Source of the DNA: Saccharomycopsis crataegensis
Taxonomy: Eukaryota > Ascomycota > Saccharomycetes > Ascoideales > Saccharomycopsidaceae
NCBI RefSeq assembly: GCF_037102585.1
Contig: NW_027043838.1
Location: forward strand, 62,001 to 126,000
Reading direction: 5' to 3'
DNA length: 64,000 nucleotides
The translations under genes and the position numbers were made by a program. Below the pieces are notes generated by a model. It ran no database searches. It had not been told where the DNA came from and saw nothing but the letters and a program-made list of their open reading frames with translations. Below are positions 40,501 through 50,800 of this stretch, piece after piece; position 1 is the first letter of the stretch, and the number at the start of each line of letters is the position of its first letter.

Positions 40501-40790
40501 TCGACCTGAGATACCTCATCATCGTCCTTTGAAGGTAACTTTCTTCTCAATAACCTGAAATACAATGAGATAGCACTACTTTCCATAGTGATACCTCTGA
40601 GTTGTTCATCAGGCCTGGAGTCTAAATATCTTACTTTCCCGGCCATTCTTTGGGAAATAATACCATTTGTAGATAGTAAAGAGTCTGACAATGTTGTTTT
40701 ACCATGGTCGACATGTGCCAAAATACAAATGTTCCTGATGCATGATGGGTTTAGCTGAAGCTTGTTGAGAATTTCTGGGGTAATAGCCAT
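37548..40790 (-). CDS. EFL1: 60S maturation GTPase Efl1 (Ria1)
   Basis: A 1,080-residue EF-2-like GTPase that, with Sdo1, evicts Tif6 from late cytoplasmic pre-60S particles. G motifs: AHVDHGKT 25-32 (G1), RGITMESS 65-72 (G2), DSPGH 109-113 (G3), NKID 163-166 (G4). The typical Efl1 insertion in the G'/II region is present, with a charged run and an acidic Phe-Asp-Glu stretch (FDDFGDFEDEDFDDF). EF-2-like domains III-V follow, with CSGELHLERCLNDL and the end VKNAEKQRTLRKD, the conserved Efl1 tail. There is no diphthamide loop, as expected. No CTG codon occurs in this whole gene by my phase scan, despite about 100 leucines. Confidence 0.95.
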   Translation of the reverse strand: MAITPEILNKLQLNPSCIRNICILAHVDHGKTTLSDSLLSTNGIISQRMAGKVRYLDSRPDEQLRGITMESSAISLYFRLLRRKLPSKDDDEVSQVEPVIEEHLINLIDSPGHIDFSSEVSVASRLCDGALVLVDVVEGIQSQTVTVLRQAWNDKLKPVLVLNKIDRLIIELKMSPSEAYTHLKKIVEQANVVIGSFFAGERMIEDEIYRENLEKDGQAEFVGKDDKDLYFHPEKNNVIFGSAIDGWGFTIQQLAAFYEKKLGFKRENLQKVLWGDFYLDPKTKKVINYKGLKGRKNLKPLFVQLILENIWKIYENTVTQESARDPEVLNKIVKALNIKVLPRDLRSKDTKNLLKTIMSQWLPISSSILVTVVEQLQSPIESQAIRIPAILDVIPNSEMINEELKQSMLACDNNGPVSCYVSKMISVPDEDLPDRNKKILSANEMAELGRIAREKARKVAEQARALEDDKKLNDGLGNMNITTTQVSSNFDDFGDFEDEDFDDFDFGEPKDINVSKETLIGFARIYSGTLKIGSKLTVLSPKYDPLNPSPEHISELEIEDLYLLMGRELVCINEVPAGNIVGIGGLAGKLHKNGTLVSSSALNKSLSNGINLSAVSTLTAIPPIVQVAVEPVNPLYLDQLSHGLKLLCESDPVVETYLNDKGENILCCSGELHLERCLNDLKERFVGVEIQASEPSIPYRETIVGPEGLSSSSDANAYEGFGSNEINPIKHPEFGGRGHYVFTLNSDDDTSKAIEFKISVKPLPAPITSYLNTNIALINSVMNLKSKQENIKKLEDDLSKIIDVQLNSDEIKKQISKNKDNFYNATEDIKASIINNIVTFGPKRIGPNLLIDKSGKLSNLNVKQTLSFEGSIINGFQLAMMEGPLASEPVEGVSVFIEEINFIGDEDHSSIVASITNLAGKLLRQTKDSIHQAFLDWSPRLMLAMYSCDIQATSEVLGKVYAVIQKRRGRIISEEMKEGTLLFSIKAKIPVIEAFGFSEEFRKKTSGAAIPQLVFNGYEIINEDPFWVPKTEEELEALGEFAERENMARKYINTIRKSKGLFVDEITVKNAEKQRTLRKD

Positions 40791-41592
40791 CTTTAGTGTA
40801 AACAGACAACAGTATCACACAGGGATGTCCTCGATAGTGGATTCTTGTCACATATATAAATATATCCAGAGATTTGTAATATGATTTTTTTTTTTCAAAG
40901 ATGCGGCTACCCCGAGAAAAAAGGGAACAAGAAAAAACCCAAAAACACACACCAAAAAAAAAAAAAAAAGAAAGGCTCAACGTCACAGGCACAAAACAGT
41001 CGGGCATTTTGTTGTATATTATTATAACCCGGGTTGTTCTCCAAAGTTAGTTTAGTGGTCCCACTGGGCTGCCTTTAACTATTTGCCCATAGTAATCTGG
41101 GAGAATTGTCAAACGAGACTCGGCTAATGCGGGGAGATTTACTTGATATGTAATCACCTTTTCTGGGCACCGAGAGGAAAAAAAAAAGAAGTAATCATCG
41201 CTGTTCTGCTGTATTCGAATATATCTTGTTTTTCTTCATTTGTAAGTCCAGGAAGACTGGTGTATATAACGTGGCTGTCTAAAAACAACTACAAACCCAA
41301 AATAAGGAAGCAGAAGGATGATTTTCAACACATTTATTTTCGACTTGCCAAGGAACCGAGGTTGTATCTTTGCAAGTTCGTGAACTAGGCATTGCTTGGA
41401 CCCATTTATGGGGCTGTAATTGGACCAAATGGCTCACATACCACAACACTACTCATCTAATTGCTCTCTGATCAGCGCGCATTTACGCCTTTGGTGTCCA
41501 GATGTTTATCTCCAGTTTTATCTCTGAAATTTCGGAAAATTGTTGGTATCGCTCCTGGCACACTACAGACACGACAGATACCATCTAACCAA
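40791..41592. promoter_or_regulatory. divergent region EFL1 / OAC1
   Basis: Intergenic 0.8 kb. Poly-T at 40886-40895, poly-A at 40956-40970. The frame open from 41461 into OAC1 has no ATG before 41593. GTAAGT at 41240 lacks a convincing downstream acceptor, so no upstream exon is proposed. Confidence 0.4.
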
Positions 41593-42543
41593 ATGCCCCA
41601 GGAAGGAAACTCTCTAGTGTGTGACACATTGGCAGCTAGTGTTGCTGCCGTTGGTGCTGTCACCTTCACCAACCCTATCGAGGTGGTCAAGACCAGAATG
41701 GCGCTTCAAGGAGAGCTCGTGAAATCCAAGAACCTTAAAGCGAAGAGCTACACCAACCCTGTTCAGGCATTGATATCTATTGGAAAGAACGAAGGGTTGA
41801 AGGGAGTCCAAAAGGGTTTGGTAGTGGCGTACCCTTACCAAATATTGCTTAACTGTTGTCGTTTAGGATATTACGAACCTACCCGTCAGTTCCTCAATAA
41901 TTTTTTCCACCCCAATGAAGACCCCCGGATATATCAGAACATGTACATCAACGTTTTCACTGGATCAATGACAGGTGCACTTGGGGCAGCTGTATCATCC
42001 CCATTGTATCTAGTGAAGACCAGAATGCAATCATATGCTTCTCACAGTTCCAAAACTGCCGTTGGCCAGCAAACACACTACACAAACTTCGTCCAAGGAT
42101 TGCAGCAAATCTATAAAACAGAAGGGGGTATTAATGGTCTTTTTAGAGGTTGTGATACTGCTATGATCAGAACAGCTGCCGGTTCAGCTATTCAGCTACC
42201 ATTGTATAATTATTGCAAAGGTATTATAAAAACAAATTTTGGGTACAGTGATGACGACACAAGATTGCACTTGATTAGTTCTACGATAACAGGTTTTGGT
42301 GTGGGTTTTGCAATCAATCCTTTTGATGTTATTTTGACCAGAGTTTACAACCAAAGAGGTAACTTATATAGTGGTCCAGTTGATTGTTTAATGAAAACCG
42401 TAAAGACTGAAGGCCCAAGAGCCTTGTTCAAAGGGCTTGGTGCTTCATTGATGAGATTTGCTCCGCACTCTATTCTTACATTGACCTTTATGGAAATGGC
42501 ATCCATATGGATTTATGGCGCTCGGGATACTTATTTCCGGTGA
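41593..42543 (+). CDS. OAC1: mitochondrial oxaloacetate/sulfate carrier Oac1
   Basis: A 316-residue inner-membrane carrier that in yeast imports oxaloacetate and sulfate and exports 2-isopropylmalate. Three carrier repeats carry the signatures NPIEVVKTRM, SPLYLVKTRM and NPFDVILTRV at the ends of odd-numbered helices. Oac1-specific blocks include GLKGVQKGL, RLGYYEPTR, GEQTHYT-like GQQTHYTNF, GSAIQLPLYN and YNQRGNLYSGPVDCL. The start at 41593 is the first ATG; 44 further open codons upstream lack one. This gives a shorter N-terminus than S. cerevisiae Oac1 but keeps the full six-helix domain. Confidence 0.93.
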   Translation: MPQEGNSLVCDTLAASVAAVGAVTFTNPIEVVKTRMALQGELVKSKNLKAKSYTNPVQALISIGKNEGLKGVQKGLVVAYPYQILLNCCRLGYYEPTRQFLNNFFHPNEDPRIYQNMYINVFTGSMTGALGAAVSSPLYLVKTRMQSYASHSSKTAVGQQTHYTNFVQGLQQIYKTEGGINGLFRGCDTAMIRTAAGSAIQLPLYNYCKGIIKTNFGYSDDDTRLHLISSTITGFGVGFAINPFDVILTRVYNQRGNLYSGPVDCLMKTVKTEGPRALFKGLGASLMRFAPHSILTLTFMEMASIWIYGARDTYFR

Positions 42544-42850
42544 GCTGTCATCCCTTGATACCGAAGATGACTACCGATCCTTATATTTCTTTTAATAGTT
42601 TCATATTCATAGATTTTCCCGCCTAAAGCATACACATGCATCATATATATATAGAATAGGTTAAACATGTTTCTGCTTATCTTACCGGTGTTTTACCCGA
42701 GCGAGTGTAGTTTACCCGGGCGCTGTGATGGTTTCCTGGGTCAATCACCACGTATAAAGTGATTGATCTTCCCCGTTGGAATTTCTCGTTGATTGTCACC
42801 GTTCAGCCCAAATATATAGTTCTAGAAGACATTAAGTACCATAAGTTACC
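42544..42850 (+). promoter_or_regulatory. upstream of the ubiquitin-like gene, two Reb1-like sites
   Basis: A 307-bp spacer with TTACCCG at 42693-42699 and 42712-42718, the core bound by the general regulatory factor Reb1. Two sites 19 bp apart suggest a nucleosome-free promoter or a roadblock behind OAC1 (inference). A (TA)n stretch is at 42642-42651. Confidence 0.4.
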
Positions 42851-44456
42851 ATGCTACTCATCGTCAAAGCGTCCGGGAGCGACAAATCAACAAGTGTTAT
42901 GGTACGTGCTGTCATAATTTGGTCAACTAAACTCCACAGTAACTAACAAATGGTTGTAGGTGGATAACGGCTGCACCATACTCCAAGCAAAAGAGTTAAT
43001 CGGAAATCATATTGGGCTTCCCCCTAAAAATTTGAGCCTATGGTTAAGAATTCCTGATGGTGATGAATTTCAGAGCGCAAAGCTCGCTGACGTCACGATA
43101 GCCGAGGGATGCACTCTACAAGCTAGCTTCAAGTTCGATCTTTCGATAAACTCAACAATATCCGAAAATGATATTGATGTTATTAATGATGAGGACACAC
43201 AAGCACAGGCCAGTCTGACAGAATCTATAGAGGAGATTTCTGCTCCTCTGCTTCCTGATCTCGTTGAAGTGCCGTCTTTCTCCATTTCAAACAGAAATGA
43301 CATATCCCCTAACATTATTTCAACCTTATCGGTACCACAAGTTCAGCCAAGTGTCACAACAGTGTCGTCATTGATATCTCCAAGTGTACCTGCTCCAAAA
43401 GAAATACTGGCACCATCACTCATACAATCTACAAATAGAACATCACCATCGCCAAATCCTGACACTGTAGCTTCATCTAATTTAGACGTGTCTAGCGTCA
43501 GTTCTCAGTCGTTTGTTGATGTCACTACCAATAATAATTTCCCACCAAGCTATGTTAGAGGGAGTATTGAGATTGATGGACCCCCTCCTTCTTTCGATGA
43601 AATCCATCTTTCATCGCCATATGGTGAAGCCACTAGCTCTCTGCCTCCTACATATGAACAGTCAACTTCTACTAATGTTTCAAGGACTACTTCGCGTCGC
43701 TCTTCTTCTGCGATCACCGAAATTCCTCCGGTCCACAATTTGATTGTATGGTACAACAATATCCCAATTGTTGTTTCTCTTGATCAAGAAAGTCTGATCG
43801 CTTCTATCCAGAGGCAGTTAATTAATAAGGTTGGGTGTCCTTTGGAGAACCAGATTTTGAAAGACTCAGAAGGAAATATATTAAACCACAATGATAAATT
43901 AAGCAGTATTGACTCTGCCCATTTTTTTCTAACCAACTCTGCTTCAGAGGGTAGTAATGATGGAGATATCCCTCTAAAAATTCGGGTGATTCGTGGCGGC
44001 AACAAAATTCACACTGTGACGGTTTCTTCACTACAAGAGACCGTAGGCTTTTTAAAACGCAAATTGATCCCAATTTCTTTAAATAATATAGAAGCCCAAA
44101 AGTTAGTATTTAAGGGCTCAATATTGAGTAACGAAAGAGCCTTATCAAGCTATAAGATCAAAAAAAATGACGAAATATTGCTATTTACTCTTAATTTTGG
44201 TACAATAGGGTACAGTGCATATAATATCAAGGTTGACTTATATTACTTCCCAAACAACAGGAAAGTTACTACGGGATTGAAAGCAAGTGAGGATAAATTA
44301 AGTGATTTGATTAAAAAAGCGAAAGATAATGGTGCATTGTCAGCTTTTGCTGTCAAAATTTGGTTCAAAGGAAAGGAAGTTGTGGCAACAGAAGATCAAA
44401 CATTAAAAGCCCTTGGTATCGGTGATGGATCTAGTTTATTAGTTCAGGCAGTATGA
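42851..44456 (+). CDS. protein with four ubiquitin-like folds and PY motifs
   Basis: Not a family I recognise. Exon 1 is 42851-42901, the intron 42902-42959, exon 2 42960-44456, 515 residues in all. Splicing is needed to complete the first ubiquitin-like fold (about 1-78: MLLIVKASGSDKSTSVM then VDNGCTILQAKELIG). A disordered Ser/Pro/Thr linker (80-270) carries PPSY 212-215, PPPSFDE 225-231 and PPTY 246-249, candidate WW-domain (Rsp5) ligands. Three more beta-grasp units follow: 277-343; 355-429, the clearest, with QKLVFKGSILSNERALSSY matching ubiquitin's QRLIFAGKQLEDGRTLSDY; and 438-514. The protein ends LLVQAV with no di-glycine, so it is not a conjugated modifier. The sequence shows the folds and motifs; a link to Rsp5 or proteasome delivery is inference. 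Confidence 0.8.
42902..42959 (+). other. intron of the ubiquitin-like gene (58 nt)
   Basis: Donor GTACGT at 42902, branch AACTAAC at 42941-42947, acceptor TAG ending at 42959. Phase 0; the shortest intron in the window. Confidence 0.88.
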
Positions 44457-44865
44457 TACAAGACTCATTATTAATATTAATATGATTTTCAAACTTTGCT
44501 ATATATGCTCTTGCAACTATTATAATGAGATAGACCCAAACGTTAAAAAGAAAAACGAAATTGGCAGTGTAATCATAGATACAGCAGCTCACTGGGTCTA
44601 AAAAAAAAGCTCATTTATTGCCATGATAAAAAAAAATCAATGATAAAGCATAAATATTCTTCGATACATTTTTTGTTCTCCCATTCTTTTAGGTATATAT
44701 AATTTGGATGTTTCTCCAAAGAAACCCGTAAACGGATATAACAAATATACTCACGTGGACCTGAAAAAACCGCCATTTTGGAACCTTTTACTTTTATATA
44801 TTTCACGGATTTTTGCCACTTTGATTTACTTAAAGAGAGAACTATTATCATCAACTGGATAAGCC
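44457..44865 (+). promoter_or_regulatory. ECM29 upstream with PACE-like site and E-box
   Basis: TTTTGCCACT at 44811-44820 is the complement of AGTGGCAAAA, one base from the proteasome control element GGTGGCAAA bound by Rpn4 in S. cerevisiae, and lies about 46 bp before the ECM29 ATG. A CACGTG is at 44752-44757. One motif instance is weak evidence, and Rpn4 sites differ between clades. Confidence 0.35.
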
Positions 44866-47800
44866 ATGGATGCCGAACTAAATCTTATTGACAAAGTAGA
44901 ACTTCGGATCACGTTAGCCTCCAGTAATGAGAGCTTCGAAAAAAACTTGGCGGTTTTCCTCCCGCCATTGATCCTCAAACTTTCCTCAAAGTTTCGGGAG
45001 GTCAGAACCAAGATTCTTAAATTTTTGGGTCACTTGATGATCAGAATCAATAGCTCGGAAGATATACTGTTGCCAATCGAGAAGCTATTGGACCAAGCTA
45101 AATCCCCCGTGGGGCTTCCTGAGTCCGGAGTTGTTGATTCCGCCACAATTGATAATTTCAATCAGGTCAAGTTATATTCTTACTTGTTTGTCTGCAAAGG
45201 TTTAGAACGGGAATCAGATGAATCAAAGTTCCTAAGTTATATTCCATTGACTATAGAATGTCTTGAGAAACAGCTTGGTATTTCAAAACTTCGTCTGTCG
45301 TCAAGTAATGGCATGGTTACTTCTAGATGTTTCAATGTGCTTTTGAAGTTATTTGGTAGAATCGGAGAAAAGACTTGGAAGAATCTCCAAACATCCAAAA
45401 TCAAAATCAGCGATTCATTAGTTTATAACAATAGCGGTGGATTCACCAAGGATTTCTTGAAATTGAACTCAAACTTGGAGTCATGTACTTTCATACTAGA
45501 TCAATTTTCCAAATTATTCTTATTGTTACCAACACCAAATACCTCAGCCAACAACGATGGCCCATTACAGTTTTATTTCTGCCCTGGGTTGACCAATGAT
45601 GAGGTTAAATTCTTGACATACGATGCCGGTAGTACATTTAATTATCAATCACTTTTGGACCTAAGAATCAAAATACTATTATTCTTGCAATTGATAGATT
45701 TTGAAGTCTTCAATGAAACGCAATCTTTTGAGAAAATTGAGTCTTTACGATTTTTGTTGCTTAGTTTCGCTGGCTGTGATAATAGCTCTAATATAAATAG
45801 CCTTGCTTCAAGCTTATTGAGAAGAATCCCTCATATCACTAGTGAAAGCAGTTTATTAAACAATGATTTTCTTATCAACAAGTGCACAGAGTATTACGGT
45901 GGTGATGATTCCAGAAAGCCAGTTCCCGTCTTGATTCAAGAATGCATTCTTTCGTCTGTTTTTTGCAAAAGCAAAGAATCATTGAATCTTCCTGATAATG
46001 TGCTAGTTGAAATTGTCACTAAAGGGTTCCAAGCATCTTCCAGTAATACTACCCAAGGCAACTACCATTTGAAGCTCAAAAAATCATCTTTGGTGTTTAG
46101 CAAATATATTGCAAACTCGTCTACTTCAACCAAGCATCAATTCATATTAACTATCACAGCTACTATAATGAACGGTATTTTAGAAGACGGATGGCCTCGT
46201 ATGCAAGTCTCTGCCGCCAATACCCCAGCTGTGAGATTGTCATTGATCACTCAAATCAGAAGATTACAGTATGAGACGCTTTCGGATTTAATTTCTAGTG
46301 ATCCTAGTTTATTAATTCACTCTGAATCCGATGAAGATTTGAAATATTTGAAATTCTTTTTCAATTCCTTGAAAGGTGAGGAACCTGACAATATATCTAT
46401 TGTCCAAGATTCATTGGGAAAATTAATCAACAAATTTGCCGCAAAGTTCAATGAGCTTAATGGAATCACCAAGAGTGAACTAGGTGCCAGATTGAAAGCC
46501 TTTTTTAAAGATTTGTTGGCAAGAGATATGGACTCCACTATTTTGGACGGTGATGATGATATTATCATGGCCAATACGGAACATAGCAGAAGCATTTCTT
46601 CTTCAACCTCTGCTTTTAGGTATTTGTCTCTAAAGTTCATAAATGCTTTGTTTGATTATGATGATGTTGAGGCTAGATTTTTGAATCTCTATGGTACCTA
46701 TGCTCACAATAGATACGATGTTATTGAAGTAGCCCAGAAGGGCTTGAATCCTTATTGGTTCAATATAAATAAATCATCTCTAAATATTTATAGCTCGGAA
46801 ACTGATGGAGAAAAAACAACAAGAGAATTATTGGGTATGAACACAATTGAAAATTTGAATTTCCCAACTTTCAAAAAATTGATCAAACAATTGAAAACTG
46901 AACTTTTATTTTTGCAAAAACATCCAAATACCAGTTTGTTAATCGATATTCTTTACCCAGCATTTGAGTATCTTTTGAAAATTTTAGTGACTGAGTCAGT
47001 TCATAATTCTGGGAAATCCGGTACAGTTCTCACTATTGATGAAGATTGGGACTTCAGAACCATGAAAGCCTTAGAATTAGATGATAAGGTAAGATATTTA
47101 CTTGTTACTTATTTAGGTGGTGACGCTTCGAGCGACTCGATTATTTTCTATTTGCAGATGGTCGCAGATTGTTATTTTAGCAGAAATAATTTGATTGATA
47201 ACACCAAATTTTCAAGAATTGGAGAATTTGTGATTAATGATGGTAGCTCACCTATTAATATTCAATCTTTCAATCAAGTCTACACTAATATTGCACGATA
47301 TGGTAATATTTTTAATAATTTGATCTCATTATGCAGTGCCAACATCCTATCACAAATCTCCTACATGCAAGGGGAAGATCCTCTTAGTGCTAATTTGATG
47401 ATGAATTTGATCAGTATCAATATCAAGGATTTGAAGAAAGAGAAGTACAACAAGACTTTTTTCGCGAGATTAATTCAAGAACAGAGCTTGGGTACGCTTG
47501 CAAAGACCATTGGTATTTTGATTTCCTCCACATCAAGCGTTTTTAAATCAGACGTTTCCAATTTGTTACAGCCGTTAACGGAGGATGTGGTAAATGATAA
47601 TAATTTCAACGACTTTGTTATCTCTCGTCTTGTCATTGCTGCGAGTATTTTGGGAAGATCCACTTTCACCAATAACACCTCTTTGGACAATATTGTGGGA
47701 GTTGAGGAGGCTGTGAAGTTCTTACATGTGTTTTATCATAAGTTGAAACAAAACTATGACAACAAGAACTGGAGACATTTTGAAGCGTCATTAGACGCCC

Positions 47801-50800
47801 TCAATGATTTATGCAGATACGGAGCAATTAATATCAATAACGCTGAAATTAGGGACACTATTAATAACATTCAATCATTGGTTGAATTGAAGGTCAAGAA
47901 GTGCGATGAGAAATCTGTGCTTTCTTGGGCCTACTTGTCATTGGTGTCTCAAGAATTTAATGAAAGTGCTGACAAATATATTCAAATACTTTATGACACC
48001 CATATCTCCAAACAAGTTGAATATTTATTTGCCAGTGGTGAGGCCTTGACAATTCTAGCTTGTGGATGGGACTCGAAAGTTTTGATTAAATCCTTTGATA
48101 TTCAAGGATATTCATTGCCAAGAGGTAGATTTATGAACGAGTCCTCAGAATCATCAAAGCTTGATACCGTTTTAAAAACTGTTTTGAAAGGTTGCGCCAA
48201 CACCAAGCCTTCTTTACGTAAAGCTTGCTGTATTTGGTTATTGTCATTAGTCCAATATTGTGGACATTTGCCAGTTATCAAGGCCAATGCAAAAGAAATT
48301 CATGTTGCTTTTATGAGATACTTGGCGAGTAGTGATGATATCGTCCAAGAGGCTGCTTCGACTGGTTTAGGCTTGATTTATGAAATGGGTGATTTCGATT
48401 TGAAGGAATCTTTGGTCAAAGGTTTAATGAAGTCATTTACTGGATCTGCAAGCTCTGTTAAATTGACTGCAGGTACCATTAGTGAAGACACTGAGTTGTT
48501 CGAACCGGGTATATTGAATACTCCTGATGGATCGATTTCTACTTATAAAGATATTTTGAATTTGGCCACTGATATGGGCGATCCAAGCTTAGTATATAAA
48601 TTTATGTCATTAACTAAAAGCTCGGCACTTTGGGCTTCAAGAAAAGGTGTTGCATTTGGATTGAGTAATATTATGTCGAAATCTAATTTGGAAAACATGT
48701 TGCAATCGAACGATGAATTGGCTAAACGATTGGTTGTGAAGCTATACAGATACAGATTTGATCCTAATGAGAACGTTTCTCGTTCCATGAATGATATATG
48801 GAACATTTTGGTCCCTAACAGCTCAAAGATTATTGAATTGAACTCCGATGCTATCTTGAAAGAATTATTGGCTTCCATTGGTAACAGAGAATGGAGAACT
48901 AGACAAGCCACCACAACCGCCATGATTGATCTATTACAGATTATTCCGGTGGAGAAGTACCAAAATAATTTGGAGGATATCTGGACTATGGCATTTAGAT
49001 CCATTGATGATATTAAGGAATCAGTCAGAGAATCAGGGACAAAGCTTACCAAATACTTATCCAACAGTTTGATCAAATCAATTGAAAATAGCCATACTTC
49101 ATCCAAAAATTACGAGAAAATATTGGGTAAGCTAATTCCATTCTTGATTGGTACAAAAGGGGTTCTTAGCTCGGTCGATGAGGTCAGAAGTTTCTCGATG
49201 AAAATTATTATCAAATTATGTATGAAAGCGGGAGACTCCCTAAAACCATTTATTCCTGGTTTAGTCGAAGAACTTTTGGTGTTGATGTCTACTTTGGAAC
49301 CTCAAATTGTGAACTATTTGGCATTGAATGCTGACAAATACAATCTCAAATCTTCTGACATTGATGCCAAAAGATTGAATAGTGTTGGTCATTCTCCAGT
49401 CATGGAAGCTATTGAAAGAATGATGGATTTGTTAATTGATGATGATTTAATCAAAGAATTCATCAATAAATTGAACTCTGCCATCAAAAGATCAGTAGGA
49501 TTACCTTCCAAGGTTGCTGGAAGTAAAGTTATTGTTACCTTGGTGGTGAAACATTTACCAATTCTTAAAGAGTCTCACGCCTCAGTGTTGATGAAAACCT
49601 GTACTAACCAATTGAGTGATCGAAATGAAACCGTGGCTTTTGCATACGCCTACGCTGCTGGTCATTTGTGCAGAGTGGCGAAAATCAAAACTATTTTGAA
49701 TTATGGGAACTTCTTAAAGGACCTCTATTTTGATTATAAAGATGATAAGGACCGGAAAATTGCTGCTTTTGGGTGTGAGGCCATCGCAAAATACTCTACC
49801 GACAATTTCAACAAAGTTTCCAGTTTTTTCTTACCGCTCGCGTTCGTTTGTCAACATGATGATGTTAAAGAAATTTCCGAGATTTTCAAAACCGTGTGGA
49901 CCGAAAACACCGGAGGAAAATCAGCCGTCAAATTGTATATTGATGAAATTGCCGAAATTGTGTCTACTCACTTACAATCCCAGCAGTATTTAATCAGACA
50001 AGTTTGTGCTAAAGCCATTGCTCAGGCTTGTATTTTAATGAGTGGTTCTGCAATTGATGGGAAGATTATTGGGTTGAACGATGCAATGGTGGATAAATTG
50101 TTCACGATCTTAATCGAGGCTTGTAAAGGCAGAGGTTGGAAAGGTAAAGAGATCATTTTAGATGCATTAGTTACGTTCACCGAAAACTTCAAAAGTGGCG
50201 CGAGATCGTCCTTCCCATGGTACGAAAAGATTGAAAAAATCTTGTTACAGGAAGCCAAGAGGCGCGGGAAAAATCAAATCCAGTCCTTGAAATCTTTGGG
50301 CAAATTGGTTTCAATCTTTCCTAGTACAGAACTCTACAATCAAGAAATTGAATTGATCAGGCCATATTTCTATGATTCCTATTACGAAAATTCAGACAGT
50401 AGTGATGATGATGATGAAGAAGAAGAAGAAGAAGAAGAAGAATCTTCTAATAAGAAGATCAAGACTGAGAAACAATACTCCAAGTCTTCTGCAATCAATT
50501 TACAAAGAGAGGCAGTTCTTATTCTGTTGATCAGCACCTTATGCAATAGTTTCAGCATCATTGATTCGACAAATGGTACTATTCCATTGAATTTGATCAA
50601 AGCATATTTTACGGAGATCGCTCCCCAAGTTTTCAATTTGGCGCACGTTACCCCAACATGGAGGACCAAAATTGCCATTTGTGAGAACACTGGTATTCTC
50701 ATTGACAAAATCGTCAGTCACAATGATGAGGGCTCACTAACGGGAAAAATTTATTTACCAAAAGAAGATTTGCGGGGATTTTATCAAGTGATAAAGGCCC

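Noticed and set aside
41461-41592. 44-codon upstream extension of OAC1
   Set aside because: No ATG in it, and carrier proteins need no presequence; a non-AUG start is not excluded but unsupported.
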